NCBI GenBank assembly: GCA_045589695.1
Contig: JAZNPP010000030.1
Span: forward strand, 1 to 62,793
DNA: 62,793 nucleotides
DNA from: HGM04593 sp045589695
GTDB lineage: Bacteria > Bacteroidota > Bacteroidia > Bacteroidales > Bacteroidaceae
Reading direction: 5' to 3'
The translations under genes were made by a program, and so were the position numbers. Shown in pieces: positions 6,751-15,712 of the stretch. Numbering within the stretch: the stretch's first letter is position 1; the number at the start of each line of letters is the position of its first letter. The notes under the pieces were generated by a model. The model was not told the origin of the DNA, did no database searches, and saw nothing but the letters and a program-made list of their open reading frames with translations.

Positions 6751-8799
6751 ATGCAGAAAGGAAACATTGGGGTAACTACCGAGAACATCTTCCCCGTAAT
6801 CAAAAAATTCTTGTATAGCGACCATGAGATTTTTCTCCGTGAGATAGTTTCTAACGCTATTGACGCGACGCAGAAATTGAAGACCCTTTACGAGAAGGGC
6901 GAGTTCAAAGGCGAGTTAGGCACACCGAGAGTAAAAGTGACACTCGGCAAGGAAACAATTACCGTGAGCGACAACGGCATTGGCTTGACCGCAGAAGAGA
7001 TTGAGAAGTACATCAACCAGATTGCTCTTTCTGGAGCAACCGACTTCCTTGAGAAGTACAAGGACAGCGCCAACAACATAATCGGCCATTTCGGTCTCGG
7101 TTTCTATTCGGCGTTCATGGTATCAAGCAAGGTCGAGATTGTAACGAAATCGTACCGTGACGGAGCCCAGGCCGTAAAATGGAGTTGCGACGGCAGCCCG
7201 GAATACACTATCGAAGAGGTTGAGAAGGCAGAACGAGGCACAGATATCATAATGTATATCGACGAAGAGAGCAAAGAGTTCCTTGAAGAGAGCCGCATAA
7301 GCGGAATACTCAACAAATATTGCCGTTTCCTACCTGTAGAAATCGCATTCGGCAAAAAGAAGGAGTGGAAAGACGGCAAACAGGTAGAGACCGACGAAGA
7401 TAACATCATCAACGACACCACCCCGCTCTGGACACGCAAGCCGAGCGAGCTTAAGGACGAGGACTACAAGGAGTTCTACCGCAAGCTATACCCTATGAGC
7501 GACGAGCCGCTGTTCTGGATACACCTCAACGTCGATTTTCCCTTCCACCTTACTGGAATACTCTACTTCCCTAAGGTTAAGAGCAACCTTGAACTGCAAA
7601 AGAACAAAATCCTGCTCTTCTGCAACCAGGTATACGTTACCGACGAGGTCGAGGGCATTGTACCCGACTTCCTGACACTGATGCATGGCGTCATAGACTC
7701 TCCGGACATTCCTCTGAACGTCTCACGTTCTTACCTGCAGAGCGACTCAAACGTGAAGAAGATTTCAACATACATTTCAAAGAAGGTTTCGGACCGTCTG
7801 CAGCAGATTTTCAAGAACGACCGCAAGGAGTTCGAAGAAAAGTGGAACGACCTCAAGATTTTCATTCATTACGGCATGCTTACTGAGGAAGATTTCTATG
7901 ACAAGGCAAGCAAGTTCTCTCTATTGCAGGACACCGACGGCAATAAATACACATACGAGGAGTACAAGAGCCTTGTAAGCGCAGAGCAGACCGACAAAGA
8001 GGGTAACGTAATTTACCTCTACTCCAACGACAAAGAGAAGGAATACAGTTTCATTGACAACGCCAAGAACAAAGGCTACAACGTGTTGCAGATGGACGGA
8101 CAGCTTGACGTTGCGCTCATCAGTCTGCTTGAACGCAAGTTAGAGAAGACACGCTTCACTCGTGTGGACAGCGACACCGTAGAAAACCTCATTGTAAAAG
8201 AAGAACACAAGGGAAGCACTCTCAGTGAAGAACGTCGCGAGGTGCTGACCGGGGTTTTCGAGAGCCAGCTGCCGAAGATGGAAAAGAAGGAGTTCTATGT
8301 TCAGACACAGGCTATGGGAGAGAGCGGCGCGCCCGTAGTAATAACGCAGGCCGAATATATGCGACGTATGAAGGATATGGCTGCCATTCAGGCCGGTATG
8401 TCTTTCTATGGTGATATGCCCGACATGTTCAATATTCTGCTGAACGAAGAACACCCGCTCATCAAACGTGTTCTTGAGAATGCGGAACAGGCTTGCGCAG
8501 AGAAGCTGCAGCCGCTTGACGAAAAGAAAGCATCACTCGAGAGCCGCCGCAAGGAGCTTTACGACGCACGCTCAGGCAAGAAGGACGAGGATATTCCTCA
8601 GAGTGAGAAGGACGAACTTTTCGAGATCGAGAAGGATATAACAGCGGCAAAGAGCGAAAAAGAGGGCATTCTCGGCGAGTACGCAGCAAACGACAATACC
8701 GTCAAGCAGCTTATCGACATTACACTGGTGCAGAACAACATGCTCACAGGCGAAGCTCTGAACAACTTCGTTAAACGCAGCATCGAACTTATGAAATAA
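6751..8799 (+). CDS. htpG: HtpG, bacterial Hsp90 chaperone
   Basis: 682 aa ATP-dependent cytosolic chaperone acting as a dimer on late folding intermediates. The Hsp90 signature SDHEIFLREIVSNAIDA (residues 23-39) holds the ATP-hydrolysis Glu31 and Asn35. The Bergerat-fold motif DNGIG is at 74-78, and a GHFGLGFYS loop follows at about 112-120. Middle-domain and C-terminal dimerisation regions are full length. It is longer than E. coli HtpG (624 aa), mainly through a charged insert (about 580-640, rich in Lys/Glu/Asp). It lies next to clpC in the same direction but with its own leader and terminator; the two stress genes are probably regulated separately. Confidence 0.97.
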   Translation: MQKGNIGVTTENIFPVIKKFLYSDHEIFLREIVSNAIDATQKLKTLYEKGEFKGELGTPRVKVTLGKETITVSDNGIGLTAEEIEKYINQIALSGATDFLEKYKDSANNIIGHFGLGFYSAFMVSSKVEIVTKSYRDGAQAVKWSCDGSPEYTIEEVEKAERGTDIIMYIDEESKEFLEESRISGILNKYCRFLPVEIAFGKKKEWKDGKQVETDEDNIINDTTPLWTRKPSELKDEDYKEFYRKLYPMSDEPLFWIHLNVDFPFHLTGILYFPKVKSNLELQKNKILLFCNQVYVTDEVEGIVPDFLTLMHGVIDSPDIPLNVSRSYLQSDSNVKKISTYISKKVSDRLQQIFKNDRKEFEEKWNDLKIFIHYGMLTEEDFYDKASKFSLLQDTDGNKYTYEEYKSLVSAEQTDKEGNVIYLYSNDKEKEYSFIDNAKNKGYNVLQMDGQLDVALISLLERKLEKTRFTRVDSDTVENLIVKEEHKGSTLSEERREVLTGVFESQLPKMEKKEFYVQTQAMGESGAPVVITQAEYMRRMKDMAAIQAGMSFYGDMPDMFNILLNEEHPLIKRVLENAEQACAEKLQPLDEKKASLESRRKELYDARSGKKDEDIPQSEKDELFEIEKDITAAKSEKEGILGEYAANDNTVKQLIDITLVQNNMLTGEALNNFVKRSIELMK

Positions 8800-8820
8800 C
8801 GCCAAGCTTATTGGCGTTAT
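8796..8820 (+). terminator. htpG terminator hairpin
   Basis: 10-bp arms 8796-8805 and 8811-8820 overlapping the htpG stop codon, followed by TATAAA rather than a pure T run. The larger hairpin directly after it probably supplies the stronger stop. Confidence 0.65.
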
Positions 8821-8870
8821 TATAAAGAGAGAGGGCTACCGCATTAATGCGGTACCCCTCTCTCTTTATA
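8821..8870. terminator. Large bidirectional terminator between htpG and the nuclease gene
   Basis: 50-base inverted repeat: TATAAAGAGAGAGGG and TACCGCAT on the left pair with ATGCGGTA and CCCTCTCTCTTTATA on the right, one mismatch, 2-base centre. It sits between two convergent genes. Confidence 0.8.
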
Positions 8871-8878
8871 ATAAATTA

Positions 8879-9658
8879 TCAGCTTATTCTATCAATTATT
8901 ATCGCAATTTCCTTGTCCATTACCGGAACAGGAACGAGCCTGTAGCTTTCATGTTCCGGATGAAGAACTACAAGGTTCATACGGCTGATTTTGATTCCGT
9001 AGTTCTTTTGCAGCATATATCGGTAAAGATTCTGCTGAAGACAGTAATGGACATACGAAGTATCGGTCAAGTGGTACAACCCGTTCAGACCGCTTGCCCA
9101 TTGGTTCACCTCCTTCGCATCGACCTTGCAACTGCGTTTCCAGTCATAAATTTCATATGTTCCGTCCTCGCATGCGCACACAAGGTCAAGCGTTCCTGCC
9201 ATACGTGATTCGAGGTCGTACACTCTCCATTCCGTACGGAAAGGTACGGGAGAAACAGCACGTTCAAAAGCCTTGAAATAGCTCCATTCACGGGAAATGT
9301 CAATTGTAGAGCTATGTTTCACGAACTTGCCTTCATAGTTCACGTCGCAAAGCAATTCCGGAACAGCCTTGCCGTTGAAATAGTCCTCTATCTGTTTATG
9401 CAGGAACGTGCCTGCCTGACTTGCCACGCATCCCTTGCATGTCCAAACCTCACGAAGTTTTGCGGCCTCTAAAGAGTTGCCGTTGCATTTTTTAAGGCTC
9501 ACGAGTTCCGCATCGAACTCCTTGAAGAACATCCCCACTATGCTGCTCACAGGACGCATGTCGATATCGCCTATGAAGTAACGGTGGGCTTCTTCGTCGA
9601 ACGACAGCTTGCCGTCTTGCTCGAAGCAGATATTCGAGCCGTTAAGATTCTTTATCAT
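8879..9658 (-). CDS. PD-(D/E)XK nuclease superfamily protein (RecB/Cas4-like)
   Basis: 259 aa. The fold is indicated by the sequence of motifs of the RecB-type PD-(D/E)XK family: GTFLHKQIE (early helix with the family His), AGTLDLV with D158, then IYDWK with D172 and K174, then QQNLYRYML (the QxxxY motif that follows the core in RecB, AddB and Cas4). These predict a metal-dependent DNase. There is no helicase domain and no cysteine cluster like that of Cas4, so it is a stand-alone nuclease of unknown pathway. It follows holA after 42 bp in the same direction, so co-transcription with a replication gene is likely. No cas genes are nearby. Fold well supported, role unknown. Confidence 0.75.
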   Translation of the reverse strand: MIKNLNGSNICFEQDGKLSFDEEAHRYFIGDIDMRPVSSIVGMFFKEFDAELVSLKKCNGNSLEAAKLREVWTCKGCVASQAGTFLHKQIEDYFNGKAVPELLCDVNYEGKFVKHSSTIDISREWSYFKAFERAVSPVPFRTEWRVYDLESRMAGTLDLVCACEDGTYEIYDWKRSCKVDAKEVNQWASGLNGLYHLTDTSYVHYCLQQNLYRYMLQKNYGIKISRMNLVVLHPEHESYRLVPVPVMDKEIAIIIDRIS

Positions 9659-9700
9659 AATATCAATTTTTTCAAAACAAAAAGCCGCTCACGCCCGCAA

Positions 9701-10714
9701 TCAATGCAGAATTTTATAAAGCAGCTCACGCATTATCTCGCTATCGGCAGTCTGCGCTCCCTCTGCGCCTTTTGACTGAGCGTCGGCAAGACGTATCAAA
9801 TGCAGTATCTCCATAACATGTACCGCACGATAGTTTCTCATGGCCTTAAGATAGTCGCCTACGCCCCATGAGCTTCTGAGGCCGAGAAATTCGGCAACGC
9901 CTCGCTCGCTCTTTTCGGGGGCATAATAGCACATCATAAGATTGGAGAAAAAGCTGAACAGCAACGCAAGCGTCATCTGTATCGGGTTTTTCTTCGGATT
10001 GCGCGCAAAATACTGTATAATCTTGTTGGCCTTAAGTATATCCTTGTTTACCAGAGCATTCTGCAGCTCGAAGTTATTGTACTCTTTGCTGATACCGATG
10101 TGTTCCTCTACAAGTTCAGGGGTTATAGCCGCTGTTCCTTGAGGAAGAGCGATTGACAGTTTGTCTATCTCTCCTGCGAGGCGCGAGAGGTCGGCGCCTA
10201 TCGACTCACGCATCATAAGAACCGATTTGTTGTCGGCGACCAGCCCTTTTTCATGCAGATAGCCTGTTATGAACGCAGGCAACTGGTCGTCACGCATCTT
10301 CTTCGATTCAAGAACCACACCGCAACGTTCAAGTTCAGACGCGACTTTTTTGCGTTTGTCGAGCGAGCCGTTCTTGTGCGCAAAAACAAGAACCGTAGTA
10401 GGCTGAGGAGCCTGAAGATAGTACTGCAGCGAGTCGAGATTCTTCAGCATCTGAGCCTCTTTGACTATAATAACTTGCCGTTCCGCCATCATCGGAAAAC
10501 GCTTCGCCGCAGTAACAATGGTATCTATATCAGTATCAAGACCGTAATAGACAGTCAAGTTAAAGTCACGTTCAAACTCGCTTAGGGCATTCTCCATTAT
10601 ATAATCGGTTATACGGTCGGTGAAATAACCCTCTTCGCCCATAAGATAGTATACAGGCTTGAAGTTGCCTCCTTTGAGTTCCGACATTACCGATTCGTAT
10701 GTATATTTTGCCAT
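9701..10714 (-). CDS. holA: DNA polymerase III subunit delta
   Basis: 337 aa clamp-loader subunit that opens the beta clamp during replication. The N-terminal half shows the delta pattern: PVYYLMGEEGYF (20-31) in place of a working Walker A, the short VIIVKEAQML strand-turn near 81-90, and VLVFAHKNGSLDKRKK near 108-123. The C-terminal helical collar contains the ELQNALVNKD segment typical of HolA. Length is normal. Transcription should start in the palindromic promoter at 10751-10777, shared with the divergent gene at 10781. Confidence 0.93.
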   Translation of the reverse strand: MAKYTYESVMSELKGGNFKPVYYLMGEEGYFTDRITDYIMENALSEFERDFNLTVYYGLDTDIDTIVTAAKRFPMMAERQVIIVKEAQMLKNLDSLQYYLQAPQPTTVLVFAHKNGSLDKRKKVASELERCGVVLESKKMRDDQLPAFITGYLHEKGLVADNKSVLMMRESIGADLSRLAGEIDKLSIALPQGTAAITPELVEEHIGISKEYNNFELQNALVNKDILKANKIIQYFARNPKKNPIQMTLALLFSFFSNLMMCYYAPEKSERGVAEFLGLRSSWGVGDYLKAMRNYRAVHVMEILHLIRLADAQSKGAEGAQTADSEIMRELLYKILH

Positions 10715-10750
10715 AATTGATTATAAAGGAGAATTTTTAAAATTTATGTC

Positions 10751-10777
10751 CTATCTTTGCATTAAATGCAAAGATAG
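10751..10777. promoter_or_regulatory. Palindromic divergent promoter for holA and the HsdR_N-like gene
   Basis: A 27-bp perfect palindrome (13-bp arms 10751-10763 and 10765-10777 around A10764) contains TATCTTTG on the plus strand (10752-10759) and the same box on the minus strand (CAAAGATA, 10769-10776). The two -7 elements face each other and their start points overlap, so polymerase bound one way should block the other. Rightward leader is short (about 15 nt); leftward about 50 nt. Confidence 0.7.
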
Positions 10778-10780
10778 TAA

Positions 10781-11233
10781 ATGTTAGCGTTAAATTTACC
10801 AGCTTACGAAACAAAATTAACTGTCAGCGAAGGGAAACAGCAGATTTTCGACGTTCTTCGCAAAAGTTACGTTGCGCTTACCCCCGAAGAGTGGGTAAGG
10901 CAGCACTTCGTGCATTATCTTATAAACAGCAAGAACTATCCGGCCCAGCTCATGGGCAACGAGGTGCCCATAACGCTTAACGGCACAAAACGCCGGTGCG
11001 ATACAGTTGTCTATAACAGAGCATTAAAGCCATGCGTGATAATAGAATACAAGGCGCCTGACGTAAAAATCACAAAAGAGGTTTTTGCGCAGATATCACG
11101 CTACAATCTCAAGCTTAAGGTCGATTACCTTATTGTCAGCAACGGACTGCAGCATTACTGCTGCAGAATGGACTATGTGAATAACACATTCACATTCCTC
11201 AATGAGATACCCGAATATGAAAAGGTGCAGTAA
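10781..11233 (+). CDS. Stand-alone HsdR N-terminal-type domain protein (PD-(D/E)XK fold)
   Basis: 150 aa consisting of just the nuclease-like N-terminal domain of type I restriction subunit R (HSDR_N_2 type). Seen: TPEEWVRQHFVHYLI (34-48), the KRRCDTVVY strand with D74, IIEYKAP with E89 and K91 (the ExK of the catalytic site), then QISRYN and YLIVSNGLQHYC. All catalytic residues of a PD-(D/E)XK enzyme are kept. No helicase, specificity (HsdS) or methylase (HsdM) gene is near, so this is not a restriction operon. Such single-domain proteins are widespread in Bacteroidota; their role is not known to me. It shares a promoter with holA, which hints at DNA metabolism. Confidence 0.75.
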   Translation: MLALNLPAYETKLTVSEGKQQIFDVLRKSYVALTPEEWVRQHFVHYLINSKNYPAQLMGNEVPITLNGTKRRCDTVVYNRALKPCVIIEYKAPDVKITKEVFAQISRYNLKLKVDYLIVSNGLQHYCCRMDYVNNTFTFLNEIPEYEKVQ

Positions 11234-11247
11234 TATGACAACCGGAC

Positions 11248-11985
11248 TTAACGGTTCAGTTGTTGCATAAGACGGATTTTCCGGAGCATCTCATCATCGA
11301 GTTCAGCCGTCAGGCTGCACTGCTCGCCGTCACCGCACTCAACAAGCGTCTGGCCGTAAGGATTCAAAATCACGCTGTGTCCTTTATAAGTGCCGTATTC
11401 GTCAGCCCCTACCCTGTTGCTTGCCGCCACATAACAGACATTCTCAATCGCGCGGGCGCGAACAAGCGTATCCCATGCAAGCAAACGGCTGTCGGGGAAA
11501 TTCGCAGCCACCAGCAATACATCATATTCCGCACGGTTGTATATATACACAGGGAAACGGAGATCGTAGCATATTATAGGACGGAACCTGACGCCGCGCC
11601 ACTCCCAAACGACCTTGCCGTTCCCGGGCTCGAAAACCTTGTCCTCGCCGCTGTACTCGAAGAGATTATACTTGTCATACTGGCCGGCGACACCTTCGGG
11701 AGTAATGAAATACATGCGATTATAGTATTTCCCGTTTTCATGTGTCATTACAGGTACAGCCATAGCCGCATCATGCTCAGCCGCAAGGCGTTTCATAAGC
11801 TGCAGAGTCTCTCCGTCCGTCTCTTCAGCCACTCCGCCTGGCTGCATGCAGAAGCCCGTTGAACACATTTCAGGAAAGAGATAAAGGTCGGCACGCTCGG
11901 CATTAACTACAAGACTTTCAAGACGCCCGAGATTCTTTGACACATCTTTCCATGCAATATCCTGCTGTATGACTGTTATTTTCAT
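11248..11985 (-). CDS. Carbon-nitrogen hydrolase, probable omega-amidase (YafV/Nit2-like)
   Basis: 245 aa nitrilase-superfamily enzyme. The catalytic triad is visible: E39 in FPEMCSTGF, K105 in YDKYNLF and C139 in IICYDLRFP. These variants match YafV/Nit2, which hydrolyse alpha-ketoglutaramate and alpha-ketosuccinamate, cleaning up by-products of glutamine transamination. The frame opens 24 codons further upstream (12057), but a TATCTTTG promoter box at 12012-12019 lies inside that extension, so the start at 11985 (MKITVIQQD) is preferred. It converges with the 150-aa gene, stops 14 bp apart. Confidence 0.88.
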   Translation of the reverse strand: MKITVIQQDIAWKDVSKNLGRLESLVVNAERADLYLFPEMCSTGFCMQPGGVAEETDGETLQLMKRLAAEHDAAMAVPVMTHENGKYYNRMYFITPEGVAGQYDKYNLFEYSGEDKVFEPGNGKVVWEWRGVRFRPIICYDLRFPVYIYNRAEYDVLLVAANFPDSRLLAWDTLVRARAIENVCYVAASNRVGADEYGTYKGHSVILNPYGQTLVECGDGEQCSLTAELDDEMLRKIRLMQQLNR

Positions 11986-12011
11986 TCTGTTCTTTTCTAA
12001 AAAAACGCATG

Positions 12012-12019
12012 CAAAGATA
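12012..12019 (-). promoter_or_regulatory. Promoter -7 box of the omega-amidase-like gene
   Basis: CAAAGATA on plus is TATCTTTG on minus; leader about 20 nt. It decides the start codon at 11985. Confidence 0.7.
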
Positions 12020-12042
12020 CCTCTTTTAAATAGCATATACAA

Positions 12043-12081
12043 AAATCGGTTTGCCAAAAAGCAATTATGGCAAACCGATTT
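12043..12081 (-). terminator. Terminator of the 12102-13781 ligase gene
   Basis: 14-bp arms (12043-12056, 12068-12081) with an 11-base loop, followed on the minus strand by TTGTATA. It separates the ligase gene from the promoter of the hydrolase just downstream. Confidence 0.78.
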
Positions 12082-12101
12082 AATTATACTCAGTCACTCT
12101 A

Positions 12102-13781
12102 TTATGAGTACATGAAACGTTTGATGCTCTGCTTAGGAGTCTTTTCGAACGGCTCACGGCGAATTTCAGTATAGCCGATTTTACTGTATGCCGCAAGCTC
12201 AGAGTTAAGAGCAAGCACATTGCCGTCTATGAGCTTATGCAACTCATCTTCGCCGATACCGGCTTTTGCGGCTCCGTCATAGTCCGCTACTACAAGAGCG
12301 ACAATCGCATTCTTGCGGCCTACAACCAAAGACTCTATGACATACGGAAGATTGTTTATCTTGTCCTCTATCTCTTCCGGGTAGATATTCTGACCGCTTC
12401 CGGTGAGAATCATATTCTTGCAACGGCCCTTGATATAAAGGTTGGATTTGTTATCAAACACACCCATGTCGCCCGTTCTCAACCAGCCGTCTTTTGTGAA
12501 CGCGGCCTTTGTCGCCTCTTTGTTATTGTAATAGCCGAGCATCACAGCGTCGCCCTTTACCTGGATTTCTCCAAGCACACGACGGGGATTAGCCGAGTCA
12601 ATGCGTATTTCTATCGGATGAGCGTTTGTTCCGCAAGAGTACTTCACATATTCGCTCTTGTCACGATAAGCGATAAGCGGACCGCACTCAGTCATGCCGT
12701 AACCCACGACATAAGGGAACCTCATACTTTTGAGCAAGTCTTCAACCTCACGGTTAAGAGCGGCGCCTCCGATGATTACACCGACAGTAAAGCTGTTGCC
12801 GAACGCATTAAGCAGCGAGTTACGTATCTTGTTGAGAACAATCCTTCTAAGACCCGGTATTTTAAGCAACAGCTTAGCAGGGAACTTTCGTGTAGCAGGA
12901 AACACCTTGGATTTGAATATTTTCTCGATAACCATAGGCACGGTGAGGAACATGAACGGCTTCACCGCAGCTAAACCGCCCAACAAACGAGCCGGAGTAG
13001 GCTTACCCGGCATAACATAAACATGGCAACCGCTGCATAGAGGGAAGATTACGTCAAATGCCTGACCGAACATGTGAGCCATAGGAAGGATAGCCAATAT
13101 ATGACCGCCTGCGCATGCCGGAACTTCACGTAATCCGAATTCAAGGTTTACAGAAAGTGAACGTGCCGGAAGAACGACACCTTTTGACGTAGCGCTTGTA
13201 GTACCGGACGTAAAGCTTATCTCAACAGGCGCATTCATATCACGCTCTTCCTTATAATAGTTCACACAATCGGGAGTAAAGCCGTCAGGGTGAAGCGAAG
13301 AGGCGATAGACTCAATATTCTCAACACTATTCGCCAACATATTGGAAGTATCACGTAAAACCTTAATACCCATAAGATTAATAACGCCGACAAACTCTTT
13401 TATTTCTTCCAATTTATCGTACAAATCAGGATTTGACTCAAAAGCTGCAGCGGCACTGTCGTCAAGAATAAGCATCTTGCACTCCGAGAATGTAGAGAGT
13501 TCTACAACAGCAGACGGCAAGAAGTCCGGAAGGAAAGGAACAGTTACGGCATCGTATGTAAGAGTCGCGAAATACGCGATACACCACTCAGCTGAGTTAC
13601 GTGCATAAAGCGCCACCTTGTCACCTTTCTTTATACCGGATTTCTCAAAAAGGATGTGATATTTTTCTATCTCCTCGGCCATTTGAGCATAAGTGTATGT
13701 CCTGTTGCCGTAATTTGAAACAGCAGGCAAATCCCAGTGTTTTTTGATAGAGTCGTTGAAATAACTTATAAAGTGTCTCAT
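12102..13781 (-). CDS. AMP-forming acyl-CoA synthetase paralogue 3 (variant P-loop)
   Basis: 559 aa ANL-superfamily ligase, long-chain fatty-acid:CoA ligase-like: activates a carboxylate with ATP to acyl-AMP, then transfers it to CoA. Motifs: P-loop TSGTTSATSKG (191-201), YGMTECGP, WLRTGDMG, the hinge and G-motif region KGRCKNMILTGSGQNIYPEEIE, and the C-terminal Lys in PKQSIKRFMY. The P-loop differs from its two neighbours and from the usual TSGTTGxPKG by one extra residue and loss of the Pro. No signal peptide. It has 40 to 50 percent-looking similarity to the two upstream copies and is separated from them by a terminator and 239 bp, so it is probably transcribed on its own. Substrate unknown. 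Confidence 0.88.
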   Translation of the reverse strand: MRHFISYFNDSIKKHWDLPAVSNYGNRTYTYAQMAEEIEKYHILFEKSGIKKGDKVALYARNSAEWCIAYFATLTYDAVTVPFLPDFLPSAVVELSTFSECKMLILDDSAAAAFESNPDLYDKLEEIKEFVGVINLMGIKVLRDTSNMLANSVENIESIASSLHPDGFTPDCVNYYKEERDMNAPVEISFTSGTTSATSKGVVLPARSLSVNLEFGLREVPACAGGHILAILPMAHMFGQAFDVIFPLCSGCHVYVMPGKPTPARLLGGLAAVKPFMFLTVPMVIEKIFKSKVFPATRKFPAKLLLKIPGLRRIVLNKIRNSLLNAFGNSFTVGVIIGGAALNREVEDLLKSMRFPYVVGYGMTECGPLIAYRDKSEYVKYSCGTNAHPIEIRIDSANPRRVLGEIQVKGDAVMLGYYNNKEATKAAFTKDGWLRTGDMGVFDNKSNLYIKGRCKNMILTGSGQNIYPEEIEDKINNLPYVIESLVVGRKNAIVALVVADYDGAAKAGIGEDELHKLIDGNVLALNSELAAYSKIGYTEIRREPFEKTPKQSIKRFMYS

Positions 13782-13963
13782 ATAATGTTGATAAGTTTTG
13801 ATTTTTCGAGTACAAATATCTGTTATTTTTTTTATATCTCAATGAATTTTGCACAAATTAACTCAAAATGTGCAATAAATTCTCAAAAAAAGGCGTATCA
13901 CGATTTAATAATTAACAATATTTTGCATTTGAAAGCATTTTTTTGCTTTTGCTTTGCAATTAT

Positions 13964-13996
13964 AAAAAAAAAGGAGCGTACTTGCAAGCACGCTCC
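13964..13996 (-). terminator. Terminator behind the 14021-15694 ligase
   Basis: Stem of 7 bp plus an inner TTGCAA core (13973-13996), followed on the minus strand by nine Us (A-run 13964-13972). A strong intrinsic terminator that splits the ligase trio into a pair and a single gene. Confidence 0.85.
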
Positions 13997-14020
13997 ATAA
14001 AAGTATATATATCAAACCTG

Positions 14021-15694
14021 TTACTTATACATAAAACGCTTAATACTCAACTTAGGAGTCTTTTCAAAGGGCTCTTTCATAATCTCACAAATTGTCAGCC
14101 TGCTGTATACAGGTAATTTAGCGTTAAGAGCGAACACATTCTCCTCCATCACTTTATACAACTGTTCAGCAGAGAGACCGGCTTCTGCAACTGCATCAGG
14201 GTTAGCGACTATAAGAGCGGCCAAACCGTGTTTACGACCGACAACCAAAGACTCAGCCACCATAGGCAACTGGTTTATAAGGTCTTCAATCTCCTCAGGA
14301 TATACGTTCTGACCGTTAGCTGTAAGAATCATATTCTTGCAACGGCCTTTTATATAGATATTCTCGTTCTTATCCATAAGTCCCATGTCGCCGGTCTTAA
14401 GCCAACCGTCCGCAGTAAATGCAGCCTTAGTCGCCTCAGGGTTCTTATAGTAGCCCGACATAACCGAATCGCCTTTCGCCTGAATTTCGCCAGGCACATT
14501 AGCCGGGTCTTCCGAGTCAATTCTTATGTCTACGCCGGGGTGAGCGACAGCGCCGCACGAACGCATCACGAAATCCTCCCATTTTCTGTAGCTCAACAGC
14601 GGGCCGCATTCAGTCATTCCGTAGCCTACGGTATAAGGAAGCTTAACCTTCTTCATAACCTTTTCGACATCCTTATTCAACGCCGCACCGCCGAGAATGA
14701 TACCGCCTTTCTTTATATTGCCGCCGAATGTAGCAAGAAGCTTCGCACGGACCTTATTATATATAATATTGTTAAGGCCCGGAATATGCAGAAGCACCTT
14801 CATCATTCCGGTCTCCAACTGAGGCATAACCTTTGCACGGAAAATCTTTTCGATAAGCAAAGGAACAGTAAGGAACATATACGGCTTGACATCAGAGAGA
14901 GCCTTCAGCAAACGTGCCGGTATAGGCTTTTCAGTAAAAATATTGATGTGACAACCGCTTGACAACGGATACACGAAGTCGAAAATCTGACCGAAGATAT
15001 GCGCCAACGGCAACATTGAAAGTATCTTGTCATCGTTGCATACGGGGATATGGTCACGAGCGAACTGAACATTTGAAGAAATCGAACGGGCTGTCAGCAT
15101 AACGCCCTTTGGAGAGCTGCTTGTGCCGGATGTATAGCTGATTACCGCTAAGGGCTCCAAATCCTCTTTTCTGTAATTGATATCTTCGGGCTTCAATCCA
15201 TTGGGAAAGCGTTCCTCGAAAGCCTTGTCCAGATTCTTAGCGATAGAAAGCAACTTTCCGTTGCAATCGTTATATACGGACAGACCGGAAATGTTTACAA
15301 GACCGCAGAATTCCTCTATCTCATTGAACTGCGGAACCACATTGTCACGGTCAAGACCGCCGTATATCGAATTGTCCACCAAAAGCAAGCGGCTGTCCGA
15401 CAGACGTGTAAGGTCTGCCACGTTCTGCGGCAAGAAGTCCGCAAGCAAAGGAACACAAACAGCGTCGTACGCAACGATAGCAAGGTAAGCGATGCACCAC
15501 TCTGCAGAGTTTCTTGAACAGATAGCGATTTTCTCGCCTTTCTTTATTCCGCACTGCTCAAAGAAGATATGCATCTTCTCCACTTCAGCCGCCATCTCGG
15601 CAAAAGTATAAGTATTAGCGCCATAGTTACTCAAGGCATTGCGGTTCCAGTTCGCCTTGATAGACTCATCAACATAATACAAAAAATGTTTCAT
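14021..15694 (-). CDS. AMP-forming acyl-CoA synthetase paralogue 2
   Basis: 557 aa, same architecture as its neighbours. P-loop is TSGTSSSPKG (the glycine of TSGTTGxPKG is Ser), followed by YGMTECGPLLSY, WLKTGDMG, KGRCKNMILTANGQNVYPEEIE and PKLSIKRFMY with the adenylation Lys. The stop of paralogue 1 and this start are 18 bp apart, so both are on one leftward transcript. Long-chain acyl-CoA ligases feed fatty acids into lipid synthesis or degradation; no beta-oxidation or lipid gene is near, so the acid used cannot be read from context. The duplication looks old, because paralogues differ along their whole length. Confidence 0.9.
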   Translation of the reverse strand: MKHFLYYVDESIKANWNRNALSNYGANTYTFAEMAAEVEKMHIFFEQCGIKKGEKIAICSRNSAEWCIAYLAIVAYDAVCVPLLADFLPQNVADLTRLSDSRLLLVDNSIYGGLDRDNVVPQFNEIEEFCGLVNISGLSVYNDCNGKLLSIAKNLDKAFEERFPNGLKPEDINYRKEDLEPLAVISYTSGTSSSPKGVMLTARSISSNVQFARDHIPVCNDDKILSMLPLAHIFGQIFDFVYPLSSGCHINIFTEKPIPARLLKALSDVKPYMFLTVPLLIEKIFRAKVMPQLETGMMKVLLHIPGLNNIIYNKVRAKLLATFGGNIKKGGIILGGAALNKDVEKVMKKVKLPYTVGYGMTECGPLLSYRKWEDFVMRSCGAVAHPGVDIRIDSEDPANVPGEIQAKGDSVMSGYYKNPEATKAAFTADGWLKTGDMGLMDKNENIYIKGRCKNMILTANGQNVYPEEIEDLINQLPMVAESLVVGRKHGLAALIVANPDAVAEAGLSAEQLYKVMEENVFALNAKLPVYSRLTICEIMKEPFEKTPKLSIKRFMYK

Positions 15695-15712
15695 ATAAAA
15701 TAGATTTTATAA

